Program-made: the position numbers and the translations under genes
Notes under the pieces: generated by a model
What the model was told of the DNA's origin: nothing
What the model saw: only the letters and a program-made list of their open reading frames with translations
Database searches by the model: none
NCBI GenBank assembly: GCA_947179485.1
Contig: OX359250.1
Location: 13,560,539-13,624,538, forward strand
Direction of reading: 5' to 3'
Length of the DNA: 64,000 nt
Source: Allacma fusca
Lineage: Eukaryota > Arthropoda > Collembola > Symphypleona > Sminthuridae
Shown here: piece by piece, positions 13,701-26,373 of the stretch
How the letters are laid out: every line of letters begins with the position of its first letter
Position numbering within the stretch: the stretch's first letter is position 1

Positions 13701-15290
13701 TTAAAACTTGTCTGCTCGTCTTATAAATAATATTTCAACGTCTGTATAAATTCCACGGACTTTTTCCAAGATGTCAACAAGACATCTACTCCCTTCTCGG
13801 TCTAGACCTTCTCACACATAGTAAGTACACACAAATAAACACCAGCCTTCTTCAATGGCAATGGCTCACACTAACCTTCCGGAATTTGATGACTTCCAAA
13901 TAAAAACTTGATGGAATTTAATTTAATTCCAGTCTCAGAAAATCCTGTCTCAATCAAAACAGACACTAGTGTAAGTAAGTAAGTACCTATACGGTTACAG
14001 TCGTAGTCTTACTTTATAGCTTACACAGAGCACCACCAAACGCCTTCAAAAATATTCCGTAATTCAACCAATCCTCGTATGTATATTATAAGCATGAGTT
14101 TATTAGAATTTTTGCTATATTTAAGTACTTACTTTTTAGGCTACGACACTTACACTACTACTGGCTTTGGGTTTATGGTAACACTTTACACGCATAGATT
14201 TATTGGCTAGTCTAGGAAATCAAACCCGGACCTTGGTTTAGTGTTTGGGGCTGTCGCAGGAAATAGACTGCCGTTGGCAGGGAGGGGGGGACTGCAGCAG
14301 TGTTTTTCCTTCCGACGTAAATAGTCCAATGCGATTTCCAATGCGAAACCTTATGCTGGTTACGGGGATTCTGATTCTGATGAAAGGTTTTTTTAGTTAA
14401 GTTATAGCGTGTTGTTAGAGTGAATTATTTTGTAATTCCCTTAATAATAAAGACACTACTGTTGCCGATTGTTATTGTCGTAGGATGAGTGTGTGTATTT
14501 GTGGTACAAAATACGGAGACACTGAATCAATGCAGAGGTAAGGATGTCAAGTAAGTGTCTTGAAGAGACGGGATGACAAGCACACGCAAGCAGACCTGAA
14601 AGTCAGGGTTCACCTTGCTCTTGCTAGTCATAGCAGGGTTACTTACATCCGGTTGTGTAATGAGAAGCATGTGTGTTTGAGACTTTTCCCGGCCGTTTTT
14701 ATTTAGGGATTTGTGTAAATGGGATGTGTAGTCATTTACATTTAGTAAAGGAGGATATATTGTAGAGGGTTATGACTTTAATATGGAACGCATTATGGGT
14801 TGGGCTAGGTTGTTGTGATGTGATGTTGTGAATTGTGAGTAATATTTTGGGATCAGTAGGGGTAGGGAGTTTTTAGGGGCGAAGTGAGACGAATTTGAGG
14901 ATGTCAGGTTTAAAGGTGGCCTGTTTGTCTGTAAACGCATTGAGTGTTGGAGCAATGAACCAGACTTATTGTGAGGGAGTAGGTAAAAAGTAAGAAGCCC
15001 ACTATTTTTGTGGGTAGGTGGGTCATTCATTGTAAGCCAGGTTATTAAATAGTGTTTGGATGGAAATGCGTTTGAATGCATTTGGGTCAAACGTGAGAGG
15101 TGCGCCACCTATCAACGGATTGATTTGCAGAATTTGTTTTTAGGGGTGAAGTAAATATGTGAGTTCGTATTGTGGATGTTGTGATGTCTGCTTGACTGTC
15201 GCCACTCTAAGCGCCGGGTCCATGATCCAGGAGATTCAGATTTTTTGCAGGGGTAGACTAAGTTGAAACTAAGAAGAGTAGTGTTTAAGG
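13701..15290. other. Intergenic region, no gene recognised
   Basis: Contains an (AGTA)n-like run near 13975-13986. A 112-codon minus-strand open frame (14770-15108) is Ser/His/Asn-rich with no domain and is not called. Confidence 0.5.
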
Positions 15291-15334
15291 CCTGACGATG
15301 ACAGTCTAGTAGCTGTCGAAAGCTCGCAAATAAA
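15291..15334 (+). other. Hammerhead-like hairpin next to a polyadenylation-type signal
   Basis: The segment reads CCTGACGATGACAG, an 8-base loop, CTGTCGAAAGC, then CGCAAATAAATT. GACAG pairs with CTGTC. The flanking CTGACGA and GAAA match the core of hammerhead ribozymes, with one unpaired U before helix II. An AATAAA hexamer follows directly. Similar hairpins are found near the ends of some retroelements, so this may be a retroelement 3' relic. Helices I and III and the cleavage triplet were not established. Confidence 0.25.
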
Positions 15335-17118
15335 TTAAGCTTGTCATTTTAATTTCCACGTAATCCAAAGGAATGGAATCGAATAAGAGTATTTGTTTTG
15401 AAGGAGATCGGGTCATGCGTTTGGTCTCGGAAAATTAAATTAGATCATGGAAATACATATGTACGGAGACTGGGAGGTAAAGGTTCTGCTATCTATTTCT
15501 GATTTGCTGTTTATATTAAAAACACAATTTGAATCACCCGATAGACGTCGCACGAACTCGTGCATACGGAATTTTACTTTGATTGCAAACATTTTTTAAA
15601 TTTTAGTGTATGTATACACCATACAATTATGCGCGTTGTATTTAATTAAGCGATATCGTTAAATCAATATAATACAAACTGCAAAATAGATCTATATGGT
15701 GTATGTATATGAGATTATGTAATTACGTTTATATGCACCGGTATGTATCAAAACATTTTAATGCGCAATGGTTAATGAGCACTAGTATATACACACATAT
15801 GTGAACGTTTTGGGGTATTACAGTTAACAGTACTTGCTTTTAAATCACATTGTGGTGCTTCGCCCCTAGTGAGGTAGTGCTAATTGTAAGTGCGGATCAC
15901 GTAAGATTTTTTTGGTACGTTCGTACATTCTTTTCTTGAAAGTTCTGTGAATGTAGATGCAATACACGGCAGTTAATCACCCTTGTTATTATGCTTCAGT
16001 GGGACACTTATTCCCTTCACCGAAGATTTCTCACTTTGAAACTTAAACATTTTAGCTCACTTGACAATGAAATGGTCATCTCATATCTAATAAGATTTGA
16101 TAAACCTTTTCTCGAAAAACTAGCCAGAAATTTTTAGCCTACTCACTAAGTCTAGTTGATTACATGCTCACGACACGGGTATGATTCATAGTTATGAATT
16201 ATTGAAGGGCTGCTGGTATTTTGCATTTTTATGCATATCTGTGACCTATAAGATACCCACACAAGTATGACTTTTCATCTTTATTACCACTTTGCGAATG
16301 TGTCTGTCTAATTTGAGCAGCCACTTATTACATTGAAGTCCAAGATATTTGCAAAATTAAATATTTAGTTTTTTGCACACCATTAATTTTGGGTATATTT
16401 AAACTGAGTATTGGCTCTAAGCGTTCCAAAAACAACAACGGCGAACTTTTATGAAGGATATGGAATTATTTAATTCTAATTAATTTGGGACATAACTGTA
16501 ATAAATAAATTCTAAATTATCTATCTAATAATTAAATTCAACTCATTTTATAGTCTCACGGTTTAATTAAATTTTCAATTTCCGAAAATTTGAAACCATT
16601 GACAAGGCATAATGAATACGCCTTGTTGGTAGTCAGCGATTGTTCATTTCACTCGATAATTCTTGCATTTTCATGAATGGCTCGTTCGAATGGCTCGTCT
16701 TTCATACAAGCAGCAGTCAGTGGTCCTGGTGAAGCAGTGACATTCAGAAAGTAACTGAAGATAAAAAACATAGCGATGTAGAGTCAAAGAAAAGAATGGA
16801 TTATTGGGACAGTGAAAAATACTGCCATGCAAATTTTTAATGACAATAAAATTTCACTTTCTTCAACACGCGCATGTTACTTTTAACCCAAATATTTTTA
16901 GAAGAGAATTAAAAGGAAATCAAATACAGGTTGACATTAAATTTCAGATTAACATACATACATAAGAGCTGATTGTATAATGAATGCCTTAAGTAAATAA
17001 TGTTGTGTTTGTCTCACCTTGTCCATAAAAAATTGTGTCGACAGTAATGTCATATGTATTTCGTTCATAAATAAAAGCAAGGAGAGTACCGTTTACAATT
17101 TTAATTAAAAGAGTCTAA
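15335..17118. other. Intergenic AT-rich DNA
   Basis: No gene, RNA or convincing repeat boundary was recognised. Confidence 0.5.
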
Positions 17119-17120
17119 TT

Positions 17121-17687
17121 CAAAGCTGGGCAAAAACATTACATATCCTAAATCATACATACATTTTATAGTTTACGAAGAGCATATATTTTGCATACAT
17201 AAATTTTTCCAGAAATTTAATCATACATATATACTGCACATGAATAAATTTATGCATAAATTTATGTACACGTGCCTATAAAAGTGTATGTTGAACGTTA
17301 TGAACCTTTATAAAAACTAAATAAAATGTATTATAGCAAAGTATAAATTATTAATTTCTAGTGTCGTAGGTTTCAGTCAAAACGTCCAGAAATCGTTTGT
17401 ATTGCGGCATAAAATTACAAATGCGAATACACCAATAGACACAGACCGTGCCAATAAAATACAGATGGAGCTCGCTGAACATACATGGTACATACATACC
17501 TAAATCTACCGGCCTTTTATACATACATACTCCTACATACCGTATTCACAGCATACATATGTCATACATTTTTTTAGTAGAAACTTGCAGCATACATACA
17601 TTGCATACAAAAATTCGAAAAATATGCAAGCATACATAAAAAACTGCGTATTTTTAAGCATAAATATAGGATATGTGCCCACCTTTG
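17121..17687. mobile_element. Putative hAT-like MITE with CATACAT-rich interior
   Basis: The left end reads CAAAGCTGGGCA and the right end, reversed, CAAAGGTGGGCA; both are followed within 15 bases by ACATATCCTA. The flanks carry GAGTCTAA on the left (17111-17118, with two extra T before the repeat) and GAGTCTAT on the right (17688-17695), close to an 8-bp duplication as made by hAT elements. The interior has dozens of TACATACAT motifs and no transposase. Ends are inferred from imperfect repeats. Confidence 0.4.
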
Positions 17688-17695
17688 GAGTCTAT

Positions 17696-18568
17696 TGATA
17701 ACGCTTACTTTATTCTTCAAATTATTCTGACAATTAGTAGCTTACATCGCTACAATTACTAACATGAGAAGAAGGCACAGGCATAAGATAACTAAAAGTT
17801 AATTGTAAGAATAATAAGAACCAAGGACCCCGATCCCGATTGCTTTTAGACTCTGGTCCCTGATCGTAACATGCATTTTTTCCAGAGGGTATTTCCCTAT
17901 GGATCATAAAGAGAATGCTGTTTTAGAGTTTGGAATATATCTGCTGTAAATCATGTGTAAAATTATATTATAAGTAATTAATTTTTAGAAAAACATTTTA
18001 ATGCGTCAAACGTTAACACTGTTACCAGGACTGCTTATAATTAACTTATCAAAAGCTTATTGCAAGGGCTATTCGCATTTCACATGTGAATGTAAAGTAT
18101 AACGCAAATCTATACAGTCTCGCAAAAAGCGGCTGAATAATAATTATTACTTTTAGACCACTGCATTTTTATAGATTTTTAACTTTGCCCCAATATCCAA
18201 CCACACATTTGTTTATTTCTGTTTATTGGTGTACTGTAATCTATAGTTTTGTAGCATTTCTTGTCCAAGTCTTTAAGTCTCGATCAATAAAATCAATAAC
18301 AAATGTTGAATTGAAAAACGAAATACAATACTCTGAACGTCTTCAATCAAAATACAATGTAGCCCAAGGAAAGATTATATTCCTTGACCACACAACTGCT
18401 CATTACATAAAGTACATTATTTAAAGCTCAGAATAACAAAATTTACTGTAGTATAATTACCAAAGTTAGCAAACCTTAAAAATTATTAGTAAAAAATAGC
18501 ATCATGCTATATACTATTATATATGAACAATCTATTTTGCATTAAAATGTTTCAAATTTGAAATACAG
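17696..18568. other. Intergenic AT-rich DNA
   Basis: No gene recognised. A 79-codon frame at 18185-18424 has no known domain and no splice context. Confidence 0.5.
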
Positions 18569-18570
18569 TA

Positions 18571-19375
18571 CAGTCAAATCTCTATATAAGGGAGTACTCT
18601 ATAAGGGAAAACTCACTATAAGGGACATAATTGGTTGGTCCCGGCAAAATGCCCATATAACTACATGCATAAGACTCGGCTTATAAGGGATATGTTTATA
18701 AGGGAAAACTCCCTGTAAGGGAACATATTTCAAGGTACGGTGGAGTGGTACACACATTCTATAACGGATTTTCAAAAAATAATTGGTATGTGTGCAGTCG
18801 TTTCCACCAGAATTTGGAAATAAAACGAAAACTGCATACTAAGTGTTTTTTTTGCACTTTAGTTTTCAGTTAACCACGATGTCTCGGGAGATTGAATGTG
18901 AACTATAACCGACAATATTGTACAAATTTATTAATATTTATTCACCACTAATTAAAATCAAGGAATACGTGACTTTAAAATGTGCAGCACTAAACGCAAA
19001 ACCTTGAATAATTTTTGAAATACAATCTGGCAAATAGGAGAGTAAAGTGTATTGAAAAAAGAATTTGTCAAGTTCTTTTTCAAGATTTTTGGAGCTGGAT
19101 TTCAAGAATTGAAGTGGTAACAACCGTTCAACAGATTTTTGGAGTTGGATATCAAGAATTGAAGTGGTTACATACCAAAAATTAACAAATCTACCAGCTA
19201 CATGTATTTTTAGTGATTTTTCAATTTTTCATAAGAATGTGTAGTTACTTTTTGGATAAGTAAGTGTGTTTTCTTTATAGTGGATTTAATTCCGTTATAA
19301 GCCTATAAGGGACAATCTTTATAGCGGACAAAATATGACAGTCCCCAGAATATCCGTTATAGAGAGAGTTGACTG
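18571..19375. mobile_element. Non-autonomous pogo/Tigger-like DNA transposon (805 bp)
   Basis: Both ends begin CAGTCAA when read inwards. The left end is rich in CTATATAAGGGA-type repeats; the right end, reversed, in CTCTATAACGGA-type repeats. A TA dinucleotide flanks each side (18569-18570 and 19376-19377), the target duplication of the Tc1/mariner-pogo superfamily. The sub-terminal CTATAAGGGA-like motifs recur several times and could be transposase-binding repeats. No transposase remains. A segment of about 50 bp (TTTTTGGAG..GGAT.TCAAGAATTG, near 19086-19173) is present twice in tandem. Confidence 0.65.
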
Positions 19376-19377
19376 TA

Positions 19378-20692
19378 CTACAGATATGAGGCTCACTGTT
19401 TAACAGTAATGTCACAAGTAACATTTGTACTTGTAGCATTACGGCGAGAAGAATAAATAAATGAAGTATAATAATAAATTATTCCTTTTCATTGGGAAAT
19501 GTGTAGCTTGGAGGGCTAGGCTAATTTGTGATATTTCACAAGAAAGGAGTATACAACTTCTTACAAAATCCTTTGCATTTGAAGTAAAATATTAGAAACC
19601 ATTTCATCTCTGAATGCGGGAAGGAATTCTGTTATGACCTTTGCGTAGGGTTATGTGAGAAAGCTGCTGTAAACTTCACAGAATTCCAAAACTAAAATGT
19701 CATGCTGCCAGGCCGCTCCACGAACGGCAATTATTTAATTCATCCTTCACATACTTCCTTGAGCATGAAAGAAATTGTAGGCCATTATGTGCTCTTTTAT
19801 TATTGTGTAGAAATGAAAGAAATGTTTGAAATTCGCTTATTATGATTTCAATTACCCTGAAATGGATTAGGTCCTTAAATTGATTAATACTCTTAAATTT
19901 TAACTCTTAAATATTATTACAAAAAAGAATTAGCCCTCTCAGGCGTGGAATGTGAGCACCATTGTAGGAATGTAGGAATGTAACAGTGAAATATGCAATT
20001 AAGTCCTTGCTGTGTGGATTTTTCTGTATAATATATTGGTTTTAAGTGGATCCACAGCATCTCATTGCACCCCACCATAATTCGTACCGGCTGGTGGAAC
20101 CCGGAATCGCTAGTCCTTACGTAAGAAAATTAGAGCATTCTAGCTTTTTTTGAGACCGCATAGAGAGGTATGTACGTAAGTTGTTGTGGCAATTCCATGG
20201 GTACAAGAATACCTACTGAAGGTTCACAACCCGTTTCATTTCTTCTTCCATTGAAAATAAGGGGAAAAGATTTGAGTGTACGAATGTGTCTTGTAATATA
20301 CTACCAGACAAGACGCACCTACGCAACAGATATTTTCATCTTTACCCAATGCCCTACTGAAGTCTCTTGTCAAGTCATGATTTTTACACATGTAGATACT
20401 TTCTTTACTATTACGATGAAATGAAACCCCATGTGTGCGAAAAGACTTATCGTGCTATTATTTTTGGATTGTGAAGCTAGCCAAAAACATCAGAAAAGTC
20501 GCTGCACTCCTACATAGATTCATTCTTTTGAAATAATAAAGAGCAAGACTACATTTGAATTGAGTAATTCAATAGAACTAAGATTTAAATTTATTTATTG
20601 TTACTGTGACCATCGTTCCTCATACCGGCATGTTAATTCGTGCTTGTGGTTAAATATTTGGAGAAAGTGAACTGTGCGAAACCAAAGGCATT
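19378..20692. other. Intergenic region upstream of the prolyl oligopeptidase
   Basis: No coding exon was recognised. It should include the promoter and 5' UTR of the peptidase gene starting at 20693. Confidence 0.5.
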
Positions 20693-23600
20693 ATGAAGTT
20701 ATTGTTGGAATGCCACCTTTCATTAGGTGTGCTGTGGTGTGTACTCTTTTGGATGAAGCTTACAGAGGCAAATCAGGAGCGAATTAAATACCCAACAGTA
20801 CGCCGAAATGAAACAGTGATTGAGTACATCCATGGGTATTCGGTAATTCTTGAATATAAAATTTACAATTAAATTGGCAGTAGGTATCACTGTTTCAAAA
20901 TCAATGATGCTTCCAACAATGTCGGAATATTCACTGAAATTTTTGAAATTGTGTAACTGTACCAAGGACTGTACTCCTTGGTACGTTCTCGAAAGAAAAA
21001 TATGGTAATTCACCCTTCAAATATTTTTAATATGCTGCAACAGATCAAAGATCCCTACCGTTGGCTGGAGGATCCGGACTCAGAGGAAACTAAAAAATTT
21101 ATACAGGAACAAAATCAACTAACTACTACATATCTGGAGGGTATTTTGGATAGAGAAAGGATAGGAGAGAAGTGTCAGGAGATTTGGAATTTTCCGAGAT
21201 TTCACACTGCCCCAGCAAAAGCGGGAGATTATTATTATTTTTGGAAAAGTTCTGGTTTACAGAATCAAGGGTAATTTTTCCCAAGTTAATGGAAAAAGAT
21301 ATTAATTGTTTGTCAGATGGTGATTTTAATTCCGCTACATTACATGTTTACTTCCGCAGAGTGATTTATTCTCTGAAGGATCCGAATGATGAGCCGGAAG
21401 TATTTTTTGACCCAAATACACTATCACCGGACGGGAGAATCTCTCTTCGGAACTATTACTTTTCCAAAAGTGGGAAAGTATTTGCTTATTGTCTGTCCGA
21501 AAATGGCACGGACTGGAAAGTTTGTCACTTCAAAAATGTTGAGACAGGTGTCCACTATCCAGAAAAACTGGAGGGATTAAAATTCTCCACGCTGCAATGG
21601 TGGCAGGATAATCAAGGCGAGGGATTCTTTTACACGGTAATTTGGCTCCTTGATAATTAATTATGCATCTACATAAAGGGCGATCGTAGACTTACTGGTA
21701 AATTCATAATCAGTGACAGGCGTCATTAATGTGTAAATTATTGGTAAATGCAAGTTTTTAAACTCAGTGGCCTCAACATGCTTTCCTTATGATTATTAGG
21801 CTTATCCAAAAGACACGAGTACGGGAAAGCGCAGATTGGATAACGAGCAGGGATGGTTCCATAGAATTGGAACCAAGCAGTCCGAAGACATTCTTGTCCT
21901 GTCATTTCCACAGCAACCTAATTGGTTCATGTAAGCTAAAGTTAACCTTACTAGTACGCTAATAATTCTTCTTTAACCAGCAAATCCAGATAGAGAATTA
22001 ATACTTTCTCTTGTGCAGCCATTTTATGGTGTCGGACTGTGGGAAATATTTGATGGCTTTTCCGAATGTGGATTTCAAAGCCAATGGACTGTACATGACA
22101 GGTTTGGGTTATGGAATCACTCCTGCCATGTTCTGGATACCAATGTTCACAAATGTGGCTGAAGCCAGTTACGAGGTAATTACTATGCACGTTACACAAG
22201 CATATGCTTGTGTTATTGCATGACATAAACATCGTGATTTGATGTCCAAAGAAATTAAAACGATCAACTCTATACATTTCCAGAGAAAAATAATACATTA
22301 TTAATTGCAGTATATAACCAATAATGGATCCCTGTTTTACTTCAAAACGGATAAAAAATCCCCACGGTTTCAAATTATTCAAATAGAGACGGAACGCACA
22401 AGAAATCCTCGATTTTTACACTACACAACATTAGTTCCAGAGCACCCCAGGAATGTTTTAAGCACTGTGAGAGCCGTGGCGGAGTAAATGTTTTTTCTAT
22501 TGCCGTTCCTTGCTTTACTAGTAGCTATTAATAATGCTCCTGTACTAAAGTACTGCTTGGTAATTTACGGGAATGTAAACTATTGTCATTTGGTTTTAAA
22601 CAGCAACAAACTCTTTCTGGTTTACATAGAAGACATGAAGAACAAAATCGAAGTGAGAAATCTAAAGGATGGTAGCATGTTTCAAAAGGTACCCTTAGAT
22701 ATGGGCACAGTATGGTCGATAAGTCGAAGGGTGAAAAATCAACAAGAGTTATTTTTCTTATTTGAGTCCTTTGCTACTCCCAGCAGAGTTCATCGTTGCA
22801 ATTTCACTGCCGATGATGTGGTTTGTGAGGTAACACATTCACTTGGAAAGTGTCGCACTCTTAAAATTAGAAATTGCATGCAAACCGTTGTACAAATTCG
22901 TATAATCATTCAGTCGTGTAAATTTACAGGTATATAAAGAAACGCAAGTTGCAAATTTGGATGTATCAAATATTGAGACGAAGCTGGTTTTCTATCCCAG
23001 CTTTGATAATACTTCAATTCCTATGTTTATTGTTCAAAAAAAGGTTCAGTAAAATTCTATGCAAATTAACATAAAAATTTACGAATGTATTGCAAGAATC
23101 AATAACAAGGATACTCTTCTCACAGGGAGTCGTTAATAATGGCACTTCACCGTTGCTACTATATGGTTACGGAGGATTCAATTCGAACACACAGACAATT
23201 TTCGAAATCGGTAATTTAATTTTCATCAAATATTTTGATGGGATATATGCCACCCCTGGTCTTCGAGGTGGAGGGTAAGAAAGTTTTCTGCAGGCCAAAA
23301 CAAATTCATTTAAAATAATAATATCTTTCCTAAGTACTGACAATAATTTTTCTCTCCCATGTTTTAGAGAATATGGCGAGGACTGGCATGCTGCTGGTTC
23401 TCTCTTAAACAAGAAAAATACCTTCCGGGATTTCCAGGCCGCAGCTGAGTACCTGATCAAAGAGAAGTACACATCTTCTTCGAAGTTAGTCGTTACTGGT
23501 ACCTCGAACGGTGGGTTACTTGTCGGGGCTGCTGTGAATAAGAAACCAGAACTGTACGCTGTGGCTATCGCCAAAGTTGGGTATAACTCTGTAATTTATG

Positions 23601-24396
23601 TGTTTTTTCCGATTTACATTTTAATTAATTTGGCACCTTTATAACATTTCAAAAACCTTCACAAATTCAATGCAGAGTGATGGACATGCTCAGATATAAC
23701 AAGCTAGGAGTTGGATTTTGGTGGACAGAGGAGTATGGGCTCCCTGAGATAAAGGAACATTTTGATAACTTGAGGAGCTACTCTCCGCTACACAACGTTC
23801 AGAAGTATGTTCTGGAGTCTGTGCAGTACCCGGCGATACTGGTGCTAACTGGTGACCATGATGATCGCGTTGTTCCAGCTCACTCTTACAAATACGCAGC
23901 GGAACTGCAGTATCGAATAGGAAACCTTTCCCAGCAGGTCAGCGGATATTCCAGTAGTAACAATAAACAACAGTAACAATAGTAACAACTAATTGCACGA
24001 AATAACTCATTTGAGAGGAAGCCTAACAGTAAAAATGTATAAACAACCAATGAATGGATTACAGAAAAAACCATTGTTGCTGAAAGTTGAAACCAACGTG
24101 GGTCACAGCCTAGGTCAAATACCTGCTCTGGAGGTGAGTTGCCAACATTTTACTTTTATAAAAAGCGCAAACCTCTATTGGAATTTGTTTAGCATTAAAA
24201 TAATATTAAGAAAGATGCCAAAACTATGTAGCATTTCTGAATTGTTTTTCAGAGCGAAGAGTGGGCGGATATGTTTGCATTCATTTCGAAAAACTTGAAT
24301 GTGGAGTTCAGCCATGCTTCCGGAAATTCTTTAACTATTTCTATCTTCTCAGTACTGACATTTGTCATTATAGGTTGTCTCAATTTATATACGTAG
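20693..24396 (+). CDS. Secreted/membrane-tethered prolyl oligopeptidase (S9A)
   Basis: Thirteen exons: 20693-20842, 21044-21270, 21360-21636, 21800-21930, 22019-22175, 22311-22483, 22604-22829, 22930-23043, 23126-23274, 23368-23580, 23676-23937, 24065-24133 and 24253-24396, phase-consistent throughout, giving 763 residues (classical enzyme about 710). The N-terminal hydrolase segment ([13 protein letters not shown]) is followed by the seven-bladed propeller region (about residues 95-450) and the alpha/beta hydrolase domain. The triad is intact: Ser581 in GTSNGG, Asp668 in [10 protein letters not shown] with the substrate-binding Arg670, and His707 in NVGHSLG. The family cleaves short peptides after proline. 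The oddity is at both ends. Residues 1-26 ([20 protein letters not shown]...) look like a signal peptide before the usual YPTVRRNET start. Residues 743-763 are a hydrophobic tail after a Ser-Gly-Asn-Ser stretch, suggesting a GPI-anchor signal or tail anchor. A polyadenylation hexamer lies at 24889. The exon 8 donor (GTTCAG) is non-standard but fits. Confidence 0.92.
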
Positions 24397-26373
24397 CCAA
24401 TTGAGGTATCCTAAACTTTTTCAGCTGGTCTTCCGGAGCTTATTAGAATTACACCATACAAGGCTTTTCTGTACATCTAACCATTTAATTTTTAAAGTTT
24501 GAATGAGATTTTTTCGAAGAACATAAATGCTGAATTGTTAGAGTATGTGGAAAAAACTATTTTTTTCCGCCGATTTAGTGTTTTTTGTATAAACTATATA
24601 TTTCTAAATGGGTGAAATTTTGCTGTACTTTTGTTAATACTCAATGAGCGTGCCGCTGTGTACGTCTCTGATTTCTTCTGAAACAGTTTAGTTTTCTTTT
24701 GTAACATTTTTGCTGTTCTTTCTAGACTGGGACTTTACAACGAAGAGCTTTACAGAAATAACCGAAATCGCAGCTTCAGCTGTTTGAACTTATAGCTTGT
24801 ACATCAAAGAGTACTGCCTGCATATATGAATATGGTGATTGTGGTTGAGTAGGAATAATCGCATCGATAAATTTACTATAAATTAGCAAATAAACACTTT
24901 TTACATTTTCAAGTCTAAAACACGGCTATCCAATTCGCTGGGTTTTGATGTGAAGTGAAAGAATGAAAATAAACTTTGAGCTGATGAACCATAATAAATG
25001 ATAAGCGTAAGAAAATGTGCTGGACACAAATCTACTTTTAGTTGGGTAAGTAGTGAATTGAGCAAATACAAAGTTTCAGTTTTCCGAAACATAATCTCCA
25101 TCATAAGTTGTTAGTTCACCAAACTATTGTAGGAGAAATCGTCGATGTTTTTCAAGACTAACTGACTAACAATAGGCAACTGTGCTATTATACATACGAG
25201 TTTAGTGTAATGTTAGTAGTTTAGTGAAAAAGTAATAACGCATTACACAGATTTTATTGAACGCAATGTAGCAGTAATTACATGCAATAAGGAACTCAAA
25301 GTCTAGATTAATCAGATTAATGTGTTAAAAATGTTATAATTACAAAATTATACATTTTGTAAAGATCTGCAGAATCTCAATGAAGATGTGACGGTAGTCT
25401 TGACATGAGAATTCATTGCATAAATGACAACCATTTTTTTACACTTGTCCAAAAAAATAATAGTTCAAATCTGTAACTGAACTAGAGTATAGAACGTGTT
25501 ATATTGTATTTGTAGTTCGTCGTGGAATGGAAGTCGATGGAAATACAGTAGCGGAAAGTCGAACCACTAAAAATTATGACTGTAGCTACTTAAACAATAT
25601 ACATTATAACAGATACGTGTTGCTGTACAACACTTTTCTAACTTGCATAAAATTTTTTGTAAAATAAATAGCAATAACCGTAACAGTGATCTAATTTGAA
25701 TCATTAAATTGAACAGAAGAACGAATACCACATACATTAAATTTATCTCGTATAGGTTAACTTGAAACCAACACGACTGAAAATGAAATTTACACGACCT
25801 ACAAAATTGAAAGTACATGCTGCTAATCACATCCTGCAATTGTGCGTAACCCGTATAAATTTTTTAATACAAAATTTTTAGTAAAAAGTAAAATTTCCAA
25901 ATCTGTTTCATCAGATTAGCTTACAACAATAGTGAACAAAATACAACAACTAGGCTACAAAAACGTCATTTCATTTTTATAAGCATCATTTGAGATTAGT
26001 TAGTTTCATATATTACTAGTAACAAGTAATGTAGCCAGTCAATGTCTTGACACCGTTAATCTATAACACAGTCAATTCGGTACTGAAATATTAAAGAATA
26101 CAACATACAACATCTAAAAAAAAGTTCATGATAACTTTCCTGTTATAATTCATTCTTAGAAGTACTAACTTTCATTAGACTCAGTACAATAATGTACACT
26201 TGAGTTTTCCTAGGTATAGCTGCTAGATATAATTAAATAATGTTCAAGTTCAGATAAGTTCAGCAAGATCCATCAATAAGATTCTGACATACAAAATGCA
26301 TTTTCAGGCCACAACTTGTGCTATGAAGGCATTTTTGGCACACAATTTGGTATAATTTGTAGATGTGGCATGT
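24397..26373. other. Non-coding, convergent 3' ends
   Basis: Lies between the 3' ends of the peptidase (plus) and the first cysteine-rich membrane protein (minus). It contains an AATAAA at 24889-24894 for the former. No further gene seen. Confidence 0.55.

Noticed and set aside
14770..15108. 112-codon minus-strand open frame
   Set aside because: Low-complexity Ser/Asn/His composition with no recognisable motif; overlapped by repeat-like GC-rich sequence.
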